From Longimicrobium sp. (GTDB lineage: Bacteria > Gemmatimonadota > Gemmatimonadetes > Longimicrobiales > Longimicrobiaceae), in the NCBI GenBank assembly GCA_036377595.1, contig DASUYB010000103.1, forward strand, positions 1 to 64,000: a DNA stretch of 64,000 nucleotides, in the 5' to 3' direction. The translations under genes and the position numbers were made by a program. Positions 33,444 to 42,026 of the stretch are shown in pieces (positions within the stretch are counted from its first letter, which is position 1; each line of letters opens with the position of its first letter). The notes under the pieces are model-generated. The model was not told where the DNA came from, searched no databases, and saw only the letters and a list, made by a program, of their open reading frames with translations.

Positions 33444-34572
33444 CGGCCAGCCGCAGCGGCACCTCCACCGTCGCGACCGCGCCGCCGTCCGCGCCGGCGG
33501 CCAGCTCGAAGCGCTGGCGATCCCCGTAGAGATGCGCCAGCCGCTCGCGCGTGTTGGCCAGCCCGACGCCGCGGCGGCCGTTCTCCTTCGGGCCGGGGCC
33601 GTCGTCGCCCACGCGCAGGCGCAGCATCCCGTCCGCGCGGGTGACCTCCACGCGGACGCGGCCGGCGGCGGCGCGCGCCTCCACGCCGTGGCGGATGGCG
33701 TTCTCCACCAGCGGCTGCAGGATCAGGTGCGGCACCAGCGCGTCCAGCGGCGCGTCCGGAGCGACCTCGATCTCCGCGCGCAGCCGGTCCTCGAAGCGGA
33801 TCCCCTCCACCTCCAGGTATCGCCGCGCGAAGTCCAGCTCCTCGCGCAGCGGCACCTCCTGCGCGTCGCGGTTGCGCAGGGCGATGCGCAGCAGGTCGCT
33901 CAATCCGACCAGCATCCGGATCGCCGCCTGGTCCTCCTTCACCCGGATCAGCGAGGCCACGGCGTGCAGGGTGTTGAACAGGAAGTGGGGATGGATCTGC
34001 ATCTCCAGCGCCTGCAGCCGCGCCTGCAGCAGCTCGCGCTCGAGGGCGGCCTCGCGCTCGCGGCGTTCGTTCAGCGCGCGGTAGTACTGCACCGCGTGGG
34101 CGATACCGACCACCGCCGCGTAGCTGAAGACGTTGATGAACAGCTTGGCGAAGAAGCGCTGCACCAGCGTCCCCCCGGGCGCGCCCAGGATCGGCCGGAA
34201 GACGATGTCGCCGCCCAGGTCCACCACCGCGAAGCCGAGCGCGCAGACGGCGTGGACGGCCAGGTTGCGCGCGCGGATGCCCTTCTCCAGCGGGAAGCGC
34301 GCGGCCAGCCAGAACATGGGCGGGGTGAAGAGCGCCCACAGCCACACGCTCTCCAGGTCCCACAGCAGCACCCGCATCCCCGGCCACCGCCGCCCGCCGA
34401 ACACGCTGCCCAGGTACGCCTGCGCCTGCCCGAACACCCACACGAACGTCCACGCCGCGAACATCAGCCCCAGCTCGCCCCAGCGCACGGCGAAGCGCGG
34501 CCGCGCGGACGCATCCGTGCGCGCGGCCGCCTTCGCGGCGAGCTCCGGTGTCCGGGCTACGGTGATGCTCAT
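33436..34572 (-). CDS. LytS-type sensor histidine kinase
   Basis: 378 residues. Four membrane segments in the first 180 residues (GLMFAAWTFVWVFG, LWALFTPPMFWLA, HAVCALGFAVVDL, FINVFSYAAVVGI) precede a coiled coil, the His_kinase domain with phospho-acceptor in MQIHPHFLFNTLHAV, and HATPase_c with PLVENAIRHG, GDDGPG and GVGLANTRERL. Belongs to the 5TM/YehU-like group that pairs with LytTR regulators, as here. ATG 34572 is preferred to an upstream in-frame ATG. The signal sensed is unknown. Confidence 0.9.
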   Translation of the reverse strand: MSITVARTPELAAKAAARTDASARPRFAVRWGELGLMFAAWTFVWVFGQAQAYLGSVFGGRRWPGMRVLLWDLESVWLWALFTPPMFWLAARFPLEKGIRARNLAVHAVCALGFAVVDLGGDIVFRPILGAPGGTLVQRFFAKLFINVFSYAAVVGIAHAVQYYRALNERREREAALERELLQARLQALEMQIHPHFLFNTLHAVASLIRVKEDQAAIRMLVGLSDLLRIALRNRDAQEVPLREELDFARRYLEVEGIRFEDRLRAEIEVAPDAPLDALVPHLILQPLVENAIRHGVEARAAAGRVRVEVTRADGMLRLRVGDDGPGPKENGRRGVGLANTRERLAHLYGDRQRFELAAGADGGAVATVEVPLRLADG

Positions 34573-34721
34573 CAAACTGAACGGGTTGATGGAGATTGGG
34601 CGCGGTCCGCCGATCCTGGCCGCCAACTGTAACGAATGTCGCGCGCGCAGGTCAACCGAAGTGCAGCCAACTGCCCGGATCGTGCGGCGAACTGCGATGC
34701 GCGCCTTCAGGATCTTGATGG

Positions 34722-34791
34722 CTCACGCAGAGGAGCAGAGGCAGCAGAGAACCGATTCGTGTTCTCTGCTGCCTCTGCTCCTCTGCGTGAG
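34722..34791. terminator. Perfect 31-bp hairpin P10 downstream of cytochrome gene
   Basis: Arms 34722-34752 and 34761-34791 are exact reverse complements (CTCACGCAGAGGAGCAGAGG and onward) with an 8-nt loop: the longest perfect stem in the window. It lies 18 bases past the cytochrome stop and 150 upstream of the kinase start. Confidence 0.72.
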
Positions 34792-34809
34792 GTCCCGCGG
34801 TTCAGCGAT

Positions 34810-35586
34810 CTATGGCTGCGGCGCCGGCGGCGCGGCGGCGCCCGTCAGCTCGTTGATGCGGCGCTGGATCTGGGGGTTGTTGGGCGACTTCTGCTGCGCC
34901 ATCCGATAGCGGACGAGCGCCTTGTCGCGCTCGCCGCGGGCGCGGTACACCTCGGCCAGCTCGAAGTCGACCTGCCCGGAGTTGGGATAGAACTCGGCGT
35001 TCAACTCCAGCAGCGCCACCGCCTCGGCCGTCTTCCCCTGCGCGGCCAAGCGCCGCCCCAGCTCGTTCAGCGTGGTCTCGCTGAAGTCGTAGCGCCCCGA
35101 CGCCAGCGACGACTCGCGCAGCTGGCGGTACCGCGCGACGGCCGCGGGCGCGCCGCCGCTGTCCAGCGCCGCCGCCAGCACGCGGTCGAGCGTGGTGGGG
35201 ACGGGGAGCCCGCGATGGCAGGTGATGCACCCCACGCCCACCGGCGGATTGCGGCGATGCGGAACCTGCGGCAGCACCTGCGCGTTCAGGTTCTGCGTCA
35301 TCCGCATCATGAAGCGCGCCTTCTCCTTCGCTGGCTTGTCGTCCGACGCGAAGTTCAGCTGCTCGCGCCCGCCGGGCTGCGCGGGCTCCCGCTCCACGTG
35401 GCAGTAGTTGCAGCGCACCCCCAGGCTCATCGCGAAGCCGCGCATAATGGCCACGAGCGAATCGCGCGGGATGTCGCGCGGCAGCACCTTCAGGTTCTCG
35501 AAGCGCTCGGGGATCTGCGCGGCCAGCGGCTGCGCGGCGAGCACGGCGGCGAACGGCACCAGCGCGAGCGGACGGATTCGGCGCAT
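34810..35586 (-). CDS. Di-haem c-type cytochrome with TPR tail
   Basis: Exported protein of 258 residues. A Sec signal (LALVPFAAVLAAQPLAAQ) precedes a segment like the photosynthetic-reaction-centre cytochrome family (ENLKVLPRDIPRDSLVAIMR), with haem sites CNYCH (59-63) and CITCH (120-124); Met in FAMSLG and MMRMTQ may be axial ligands. The C-terminal third has TPR-like helices (EAVALLELNAEFYPNSGQ, DKALVRYRMAQQKSPNNP). Two haems instead of the four of reaction-centre subunits, so a general periplasmic electron carrier is likelier than photosynthesis. Confidence 0.85.
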   Translation of the reverse strand: MRRIRPLALVPFAAVLAAQPLAAQIPERFENLKVLPRDIPRDSLVAIMRGFAMSLGVRCNYCHVEREPAQPGGREQLNFASDDKPAKEKARFMMRMTQNLNAQVLPQVPHRRNPPVGVGCITCHRGLPVPTTLDRVLAAALDSGGAPAAVARYRQLRESSLASGRYDFSETTLNELGRRLAAQGKTAEAVALLELNAEFYPNSGQVDFELAEVYRARGERDKALVRYRMAQQKSPNNPQIQRRINELTGAAAPPAPQP

Positions 35587-35836
35587 GCGGTCGGCCTGTG
35601 GCGAGGGGTTGATCGTTGCAACGGGGACCGGCGGAAGATGCGTCCGCAGGTTGTGTGCGCGCCAGATTTTTGTGATCGGAGGAGGATAGAAGAAATCTGA
35701 GGAAGGTTAAGGTAAAGTCGGGTTGACAGTTCGGTACGCCCGTTCGCTCATCCTAATGACCGGACGTCGCAAAGACCTGCTGCCGGACGGGCAGATCTCG
35801 CGACGGCCGGCTCGGTTCTCAATGCTGCCCCGTCTG

Positions 35837-36184
35837 CTATGGATAAAGGGGCTTGGTACTGTGACACGGCGCGAGAATCCTCCCGGCTGCATTTGCCCGG
35901 TTGTAGCTCTTCCAAGCCGTCCGTCCAACTTGCCAGGCCAGTGCGGCAAAGGCTGCGCCTAAGCGGCGAGGTCGGCTGTTGATGCGCGCCAACTGCTCCA
36001 CCTTCTTCTGTTTCCATTGGGAGTAGTCGCTCCACGTATTCCTGGCTTGGTAATGGGCCAGTTCCGCATGGGCAGACATACATGCTGAGGTGGTACCTGG
36101 ATAGAGGCCTTGTTGCTGCGCAAGGCTCGGAGTTGAAGCAACCACAAGCGCCGCGAACGCAACGCTGAGAGGTCGTGTAAGCAC
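35837..36184 (-). CDS. Secreted protein of unknown function
   Basis: 115 residues with a clear Sec signal (SVAFAALVVASTPSLAQ). The mature part is rich in Trp, Tyr, Gln and Ala (HYQARNTWSDYSQWKQKKVEQ) and carries two Cys. Not recognised. The gene and its flanks (about 35600-36280) are visibly less GC-rich than the surroundings and use codons such as TTG, CAA and AGG, suggesting recent acquisition. Confidence 0.55.
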   Translation of the reverse strand: MLTRPLSVAFAALVVASTPSLAQQQGLYPGTTSACMSAHAELAHYQARNTWSDYSQWKQKKVEQLARINSRPRRLGAAFAALAWQVGRTAWKSYNRANAAGRILAPCHSTKPLYP

Positions 36185-36283
36185 GTTTTCCTCATCTCTG
36201 TGAAGGTTACCGTCCGGCCCTCACAGGTAACGCTAGTCGCGTGCCAAGAGCCAATTACTGTGCCGTGTTAGTCGATGACGTGA

Positions 36284-38308
36284 TCATTGGGGAGGCCTAG
36301 CGATGACGCGCTGGTACGCGGCCAGGATCTCCGCGCGGCCCAGGGTGCCGAGGAACGCGCCCGTCCCGGCGTCGACCACGGGAAGGGAGCCCACGCCGCG
36401 CACGCCCATCTTCCGCACCGCCTCCAGCAGCGTGTCGGCGGGATGGACGCTCTCGGACGGGCCGGCCAGGTCGGCGGCGAGCAGGACCGCGCCCAGCGAC
36501 GGCGCCTCGCCGGCGGCGCGCGCGAGCTCGGCCACGGTCACGATCCCCAGCAGCGCGCCGTCCTCGTCCACCACGGGGTACTCGGTGCGGTCCGCGCGGC
36601 CGAGCTGCTCCACCAGGTGCTCGATCGTCGCATCGGCGGGGATCGACGGTGCCGCGCGGTCGTACACGTCGGACACGTGGAGGCCGGACAGCACGTCGCG
36701 GTCGGTGCCGTGCTCCAGGTGCTCGCCGCGGCGCCGCAGCCACCCGCTGTACAGCGAGTCCGGCTCCACGTGGCGGGCCACGACCGTTGCGATCACCGTG
36801 GCCATCATCAGCGGCAGCACGATCGCGTAGTCGTTCGTCATCTCGAACACGATCAGGATGGCCGTGATCGGCGCCTGCGTCGCCGCGCCCACCACGGCGC
36901 CCATCCCCACCAGCGCGTAGGCCTCGGGGTGGAGGCCGAGGCCGGGGAAGAGCTTCGTCATCAGCACCCCGTACGCGCCGCCCGTGGCCGCGCCGATGTA
37001 CAGCGACGGGGTGAACACGCCGCCCGTTCCCCCGCTCCCCAGCGTCAGCGACGTCGCCACGATCTTGCCCAGCGCCAGCATCGCCAGCGTGGTCCACGCC
37101 ATCCGCCCGAACACCTCCACCCGCACGGCCAGGTGCCCGTAGCCCACCAGGACTCCCCCGCTCGCCCACACCATCAATCCCACCACCAGCCCGCCCAGCA
37201 CGGGAAGGAGCCACGGCCGCAGCTTCAATCGCTTCGCCAGCGACTCGGCGCCGAAGAAGGCGCGCACGTAGAGGACGGAGACGAGTCCCGCCAGCACGCC
37301 CAGCACGGGGTAGAAGAGGATGACCTCGCGGCGCAGGGTGAAGCCGTACTGCGCGGGGATGGGAAAGGCGGGATGGTCGCCCAGGAAGGCGCGCGAGACG
37401 ACGGCCGCCAGCACCGCGGCGACGACGACGGGCGGGAAGGCGGCCACGGCCAGCGAGCCCAGCACCTCCTCGAGCGCGAAGAAGGCGCCGGCCAGCGGCG
37501 CGTTGAACGACGCGCTGATCCCCGCCGCCGCGCCGGCGCCGACCAGCACCTTCACCCGCTCGGCGTCGAAGCGGAAGGCGCGGCCGAGGACGGAGCCCAC
37601 CGTCGCACCGAGCACGGCCACGGGGCCCTCGCTCCCCGCCGAGCCGCCCGAGCCGAGCGTCACGGCGGATGCCAGGATCCGCACCAGCGCCGGCCGCGCG
37701 GGGATCTCGCCCTGTCGGCGCGCGACGGCGAGCTGGACCGCCGCGACGTTCTCGCCGCCGGCGCGGCCGCGCAGCGAGCGCACGAGGGCCCACGCCGCCA
37801 GCAGCCCCGCGGCGGTGATCAGCGGGCGGTAGACGGCCAGCACGCCGCGCCCCAGCACGTTCCCCGTCCAGCGGTAGAAGACGGTGAAGGCCAGGTCGAT
37901 GCAGCGGTAGAAGGCCACCACGCCCAGCGCGCCCACCAGCCCGATGGCCACCGCGAAGCCGAGGAGAATGGCGTTCTCGCTCAGCTCGCGGCGGTTGAAC
38001 CAGTCCACGAACGCGCCCCACCCCCTCGCCGCGCGCGCTTGCCCCACCCGCATCCCGCGCCCGACGCGCCGCGCCGCCGACGCCGCGCGCCGCCGTCCGT
38101 GGCGCACCCGCCGAACCGCCTTCCGCCGCCACGCCCGCCGCGACCGCGCCTGCCGCTCCACCAGCGAGGGAACGTGGTGCGGCTCGTCGTACAGCAGCGT
38201 CTCGTCGTCGGCGGCGGGCGCGCGAGGCGGCCGCGGACGAGAGTCGCCGTCCGCGGGGGTGATGGCGCGGGGCGGGGCCTCGCGGGTTTCGTCGCCGTCT
38301 GCTTCCAC
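36284..38308 (-). CDS. CLC-family chloride channel/transporter with CBS pair
   Basis: 674 residues. A basic Arg-rich cytoplasmic start (about 1-105), then the CLC membrane domain with filter segments GSGGSAGSEGPVAVLGA and GSGGTGGVFTPSLYIGA, and a C-terminal pair of CBS domains (about 545-670) ending at RPPQ. The proton-Glu equivalent is in GSEGP, suggesting antiport rather than a pure channel. Divergent from the SulP gene across a 200-base shared promoter region, so anion handling may be co-regulated. Confidence 0.9.
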   Translation of the reverse strand: MEADGDETREAPPRAITPADGDSRPRPPRAPAADDETLLYDEPHHVPSLVERQARSRRAWRRKAVRRVRHGRRRAASAARRVGRGMRVGQARAARGWGAFVDWFNRRELSENAILLGFAVAIGLVGALGVVAFYRCIDLAFTVFYRWTGNVLGRGVLAVYRPLITAAGLLAAWALVRSLRGRAGGENVAAVQLAVARRQGEIPARPALVRILASAVTLGSGGSAGSEGPVAVLGATVGSVLGRAFRFDAERVKVLVGAGAAAGISASFNAPLAGAFFALEEVLGSLAVAAFPPVVVAAVLAAVVSRAFLGDHPAFPIPAQYGFTLRREVILFYPVLGVLAGLVSVLYVRAFFGAESLAKRLKLRPWLLPVLGGLVVGLMVWASGGVLVGYGHLAVRVEVFGRMAWTTLAMLALGKIVATSLTLGSGGTGGVFTPSLYIGAATGGAYGVLMTKLFPGLGLHPEAYALVGMGAVVGAATQAPITAILIVFEMTNDYAIVLPLMMATVIATVVARHVEPDSLYSGWLRRRGEHLEHGTDRDVLSGLHVSDVYDRAAPSIPADATIEHLVEQLGRADRTEYPVVDEDGALLGIVTVAELARAAGEAPSLGAVLLAADLAGPSESVHPADTLLEAVRKMGVRGVGSLPVVDAGTGAFLGTLGRAEILAAYQRVIARPPQ

Positions 38309-38510
38309 GATCCGGACCTCGGGGAGCCGCCGTTCCGGAGCTCCCCGCCTGCACGGATCGAACCCGGAAGCTCACAGATGGGTGCCCATACGCTTTCGCA
38401 TGTGGGGATGTTCCCCTCACGCATGTGGGGGACGGACGGATGCGGGAAACGGATGGGTTTGCGATCTTTCGTAGATTTCACGCCCATCATTGGCTTCGAT
38501 CCGGGTTCCG

Positions 38511-40232
38511 ATGCTCGTCCCCAAGCTGTTCACCACGCTGAAGGGCTACACGCGCCGGCAGCTGGCGTCCGACCTCACCGCGGGCGTCATCGTCGGCATC
38601 GTGGCGCTGCCGCTGTCCATCGCCTTCGCCATCGCCAGCGGGGTGACGCCGCAGGCGGGGCTGTACACGGCCATCGTCGCCGGCTTCCTGATCAGCGCGC
38701 TGGGCGGCTCGCGCGTGCAGATCGGCGGGCCCACCGGCGCGTTCGTCGTCATCGTCTACGGCATCGTGCAGAAGTACGGGGTGGACGGCCTCACCGTCGC
38801 CACCATCCTCGCGGGCGTGATGCTGGTCGTCTTCGGCGTCGCCAGGCTGGGCGCGGCCATCAAGTTCATCCCCTTTCCCGTGGTCACCGGGTTCACCAGC
38901 GGCATCGCGGTGATCATCTTCTCCGGGCAGATCAAGGACCTGCTGGGGATCCGGATGGGCGCGGTCCCCGCCGACTTCGTGGGGAAGTGGGAGGCCTACG
39001 CCGCGCACGTCTCCGCCGTGACCCCGCACGCGGCCGTCGTGGCCGCCGCGGCGCTGGCGATCCTGGTGCTCTGGCCGCGGGTGAGCCACCGCGTTCCCGC
39101 GCCCTTCGTGGCGTTGGTCGTCACCACCGCGATGGTGCCGCTGCTGGGGTTGCGGGTGGAGACGATCGGGTCGCGCTTCGGCGAGATCTCCGGCGCGCTT
39201 CCCACTCCGCGTGTGCCGCAGATCACCTGGGCGGACTTCCGCGGGCTGATCGCCCCCGCCTTCACCATCGCCCTGCTCGCGTCGGTGGAGTCGCTCCTCT
39301 CCGCGGTGGTGGCGGACGGGATGATCGGCGGGAAGCACCGCTCGAACATGGAGCTGGTGGCGCAGGGGGTGGCCAACATCGCCTCGCCGGTCTTCGGCGG
39401 CATCCCCGCGACGGGGGCGATCGCGCGGACGGCCACGAACATCAAGGCGGGCGGGCGCACGCCGGTGGCGGGGATGGCGCACGCGGCGACGCTGCTGCTG
39501 GTGACGCTCTTCTTCGGGCGCTGGGCCGCGTACATCCCCATGGCCACGCTGGCGGCCATCCTGGTGATCGTGGCCTACCACATGAGCGAGTGGCGCACCT
39601 TCCGCTCGGAGCTGGCCGGCCCGAAGAGCGACGTGGCCGTGCTCCTCGCCACCTTCGTGCTGACGGTGCTGATCGACCTGACCGTGGCGATCCAGGTGGG
39701 GATGGTGCTGGCCGCGTTCCTGTTCATGCGGCGCATGGCCGAGGTCACCAACGTGACGGCCATCACCCGCGAGCTGGCGGACGGCGGCGAGGACGCGCAG
39801 CTGCGCGGCGGGACGGTGCCGAAGGGCGTGGAGGTGTACGAGATCGACGGCCCGTTCTTCTTCGGCGCCGCCGAGAAGTTCCGCGAGACCATGGGCGCGG
39901 TGGAGACGCGGCCGCGCGTGCTGGTGATCGGGATGGAGAAGGTGCCGGCGATCGACTCCACCGGCCTCCGCGCGCTGCGGGCGGTGGTGCGCGGGGCCAG
40001 GAAGGACGGGACGGCGGTGATCCTGGCCGGCGTGCACGCGCAGCCGATGGTGGCGCTGGGGAAGAGCGACCTGCTCGACGAGATCGGCGACGAGAACCTC
40101 TGCGGCACCCTCTCCGACGCCCTCACCCGCGCGCGGGAGATCCTGGGGATTGCGCCGGTGAACGCGTTCGACGCGGCCGCTCCGCGACGGGCTGAGGGTG
40201 AGGTGGAGAAGGAGACGGCGCGGGTGGAGTGA
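38511..40232 (+). CDS. SulP-family anion transporter with STAS domain
   Basis: Inner-membrane anion permease of about 573 residues: N-terminal DLTAGVIVGIVALPLSIAFAIASG, the SulP filter region VQIGGPTGAFVVIVYG, about twelve helices, and a cytoplasmic STAS domain (about 430-550) with EIDGPFFFGAAEKF and the conserved IDSTGLRALR loop. Likely substrates are sulfate, bicarbonate or other oxyanions; not decidable. TTG 38490 extends the frame by seven residues, while ATG 38511 is the conservative start. Confidence 0.9.
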   Translation: MLVPKLFTTLKGYTRRQLASDLTAGVIVGIVALPLSIAFAIASGVTPQAGLYTAIVAGFLISALGGSRVQIGGPTGAFVVIVYGIVQKYGVDGLTVATILAGVMLVVFGVARLGAAIKFIPFPVVTGFTSGIAVIIFSGQIKDLLGIRMGAVPADFVGKWEAYAAHVSAVTPHAAVVAAAALAILVLWPRVSHRVPAPFVALVVTTAMVPLLGLRVETIGSRFGEISGALPTPRVPQITWADFRGLIAPAFTIALLASVESLLSAVVADGMIGGKHRSNMELVAQGVANIASPVFGGIPATGAIARTATNIKAGGRTPVAGMAHAATLLLVTLFFGRWAAYIPMATLAAILVIVAYHMSEWRTFRSELAGPKSDVAVLLATFVLTVLIDLTVAIQVGMVLAAFLFMRRMAEVTNVTAITRELADGGEDAQLRGGTVPKGVEVYEIDGPFFFGAAEKFRETMGAVETRPRVLVIGMEKVPAIDSTGLRALRAVVRGARKDGTAVILAGVHAQPMVALGKSDLLDEIGDENLCGTLSDALTRAREILGIAPVNAFDAAAPRRAEGEVEKETARVE

Positions 40233-40539
40233 GGCGCCGCATCGCGCCCTCTCCGGCTCGCCTGGCTCGCTACCTCTCCCGTACCGGGGCCCGTACCGGG
40301 AGAGGTAGCCGCCCCGGCATCCGTCCTTCCCGGCAAGTTGCGGCGCTTGTCCTGGATTCTCGCGCGGATGCCGCGTTCGCAGTCCCGAAGGGACTTTGTG
40401 CTGTTGTTGCCGCGTATTCGGCACGCTCGTAGCTAAGTGCCAGTCCTGCAAGGGTTTTGCCGCTGTCCGTCCGGCCCTGCTGTCGGTTGGTGCTGTCCGT
40501 TTCCCGAATCACGCCACGGACCGCAGGCGCCGACCGTCG

Positions 40540-40777
40540 CGGGCGGCTGCGACAGGGGCGCCGGAGCCGCTTCCAACGCCGCTACGGCGTCCTGTATCGC
40601 GGTGAGCGGGCCGATGGGTGACGGAAAGGCGGAGGCGTATCTCATCTCCATCAACAGAAACAGAAAGGTTCGCACGGTCCCGAGAGAGAACCGAAAAGCT
40701 CAGCGAATCCTGGACCTGATACAAGTTGGTCCACGCGCGAGCCGCGACGGGCAAGGGGCCCGCCGCGGCTCGTTTTT
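40540..40777 (+). ncRNA. Candidate small RNA ending at intrinsic terminator
   Basis: About 200 non-repetitive bases precede the terminator at 40738-40777 on the plus strand, more than 500 bases downstream of the SulP stop and after other hairpins. A frame is open through the terminator without recognisable protein features, which argues against a coding gene ending there. No known RNA family (SRP, tmRNA, 6S, RNase P) is recognisable. The 5' end is a guess. Confidence 0.3.
40738..40777 (+). terminator. Intrinsic terminator with U5 tract
   Basis: Stem CGAGCCGCG-A-CGGGC with GCCCG-C-CGCGGCTCG (one internal mismatch), 5-nt loop, then TTTTT. One of the few classical terminators in the window. Confidence 0.75.
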
Positions 40778-40831
40778 CACCTTCATGATCTTAGGTCAAC
40801 CGGCCGTAACGAGCGGAGCCACCCTTGCGGT

Positions 40832-41236
40832 TCACGGCATGATTGTGTAGCAGCGGAAGGTGTAGCGGGCCTGCGCCGTGGCCCCGGAACTGTCGGTGAC
40901 CGTGAAGGTGACCGTCAGGTAGGTGCCGGGGCTGCACACGCCTTCGATGTACGAGGACTCCGGGCCGTCCTCGCGATACGTCTGGATCACGTTCCAGTTG
41001 AAGGTGTTCCCGCCCGTTCCGCCACTCACCTCGCCCGAGCAGGCGGTGGTGTGGTAAGAGCCCCCGCTGGGGCCCGTGTCTTCGCAAAACAGGTTGGTGA
41101 CGTGCAGCGTGCCGCCGAGGGTGGCGCGGGGTGTCGTGGTGCCCGGCTCGCGTGCCCCGGGGAGCGTTGGAGCATCTGTGCAACCTGCCAACGCGAAGGC
41201 GATTACGGCCACGGCTGATGTGACGAGACGGCGCAT
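40832..41236 (-). CDS. Small lipoprotein with Ig-like region
   Basis: 134 residues: lipobox FALAGC, Pro/Thr-rich spacer, then a beta-rich body (TLHVTNLFCEDTGPSGGSYH, SPGTYLTVTFTVTDSSGATAQARYTFRC) with four Cys that may form disulfides and a PKD/Ig-like look. AAGGAGG five bases before ATG 41236 settles the start. Function unknown; probably an envelope or surface protein. Confidence 0.68.
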   Translation of the reverse strand: MRRLVTSAVAVIAFALAGCTDAPTLPGAREPGTTTPRATLGGTLHVTNLFCEDTGPSGGSYHTTACSGEVSGGTGGNTFNWNVIQTYREDGPESSYIEGVCSPGTYLTVTFTVTDSSGATAQARYTFRCYTIMP

Positions 41237-41521
41237 GCATCCTCCTTGGTACGTGGGCCACGGGGGTGGGGCGACAGCGGAAGTACTGCCCGCCACCCCG
41301 TCGTGAACGTCACTCTCCTCTGGTGCCAGACGACGCGAATATCATCCTTATACGACATAAAATCAAGTGTTTCCCCGAAGGCTCGCCCTACGCGGGCCAC
41401 CGCTTTCCCTCTCGATCCCCATCTCACGCAATGGCATTTTTCAATCTTCTGTCGAACGCACCGTCCGCCTTGCCAAGCCCGCAGACGTGGCGGCGATGGG
41501 CTCGGCAGGTCCAGCGGCTTA

Positions 41522-41594
41522 CTGCCGCAGAGCGAAGGGAGGAACGGAGGAGCAACTCCGTTCCCCCCGTTCCTCTGCGTTTCCTCTGCGTGAG
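41522..41594. terminator. Long hairpin P11 at the end of a gene remnant
   Basis: Central stem GGAGGAACGGAG / CTCCGTTCC with outer CGCAGAG / CTCTGCG pairs (the right side has two copies of the TCCTCTGCG phrase). It ends 10 bases from the stop of the amidohydrolase fragment, so it has stayed where a gene end once was. Confidence 0.55.
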
Positions 41595-41603
41595 ATCAGT
41601 TGG

Positions 41604-41703
41604 TCATCCTCCGCCACGACGGAGGCCGCGGCCGGCGCGGGCGCCGGTGACCTGCGCGTTGCGGATCTCGGGGACGCCGTTCACGATCACGTGCACGATC
41701 CGG
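41604..41703 (-). pseudogene. C-terminal remnant of an N-acyl-D-amino-acid deacylase-like amidohydrolase
   Basis: On the minus strand the last 32 codons read RIVHVIVNGVPEIRNAQVTG, then ARAGRGLRRGGG and a stop. This matches the usual end of D-aminoacylase-type amidohydrolases (VLVNG..VV..G..TGARPGR.LR). Upstream of about 41703 the frame turns into unrelated sequence, so the rest of the gene is gone. Confidence 0.6.
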
Positions 41704-42026
41704 AGGCATGTGGATGATGCGGAGGCAGTCTTGAGCGGCGTGCTCTGGCGACGTGTCGAGTGCGAGCGGAAGTTGCGGGAGCGCGGGGAGTAGCGACCTA
41801 AGTGCCGCCAAACCGGATCGGGAGATACGAGGTCTGCTGTCTGTTTTACTGTTCGTTGGCGTTGCAAGATGCGCTGTTCGGCAACGGTGGATGTGCAGGT
41901 TGCGCGCGCACATCTAGTGATTTCGCCGTTTTCCGAGCATCTTGCTCAACCATGAGTCTCAAGGCCGTTTCTGCCGTGAATTCATTCGCCCGGCCCAAGC
42001 TTGACCGCCGCTGAGTCTGTCTCTCC

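Larger units (their letters stand above)
40233..40831. other. Gene-free interval with two hairpins
   Basis: No confident protein gene. Contains a palindrome with 10-bp outer stem (TACCTCTCCC / GGGAGAGGTA, 40271-40307), a piece of the AGTCCC/GGGACTTTGTG repeat family (40381-40427), and a strong terminator at 40738-40777 with no gene assigned upstream. Confidence 0.55.
41237..42026. other. Gene-free interval with gene remnant
   Basis: 790 bases with only hairpin P11 (41522-41594) and a C-terminal fragment of an amidohydrolase gene (41604-41703). The rest is less GC-rich and holds no intact frame I can support. Confidence 0.5.

Noticed and set aside
34810-35586. Evidence for phototrophy from the reaction-centre-type cytochrome
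   Set aside because: Only two haem sites are present and no reaction-centre or pigment genes are in the window; this family occurs widely in non-phototrophs.
38340-38400. GATCGAACCCGG resembling a tRNA T-arm
   Set aside because: No acceptor, D or anticodon arms can be drawn around it; it lies in the CLC/SulP promoter region.
36287-40195. 1302-codon open frame on the plus strand
   Set aside because: Antisense to the CLC gene and then out of frame with SulP; composition is Arg/His/Gly-rich and motif-free.
40437-40850. 137-codon frame over the candidate sRNA
   Set aside because: It runs straight through a strong terminator and its translation shows no domain or signal; the codon pattern looks non-coding.
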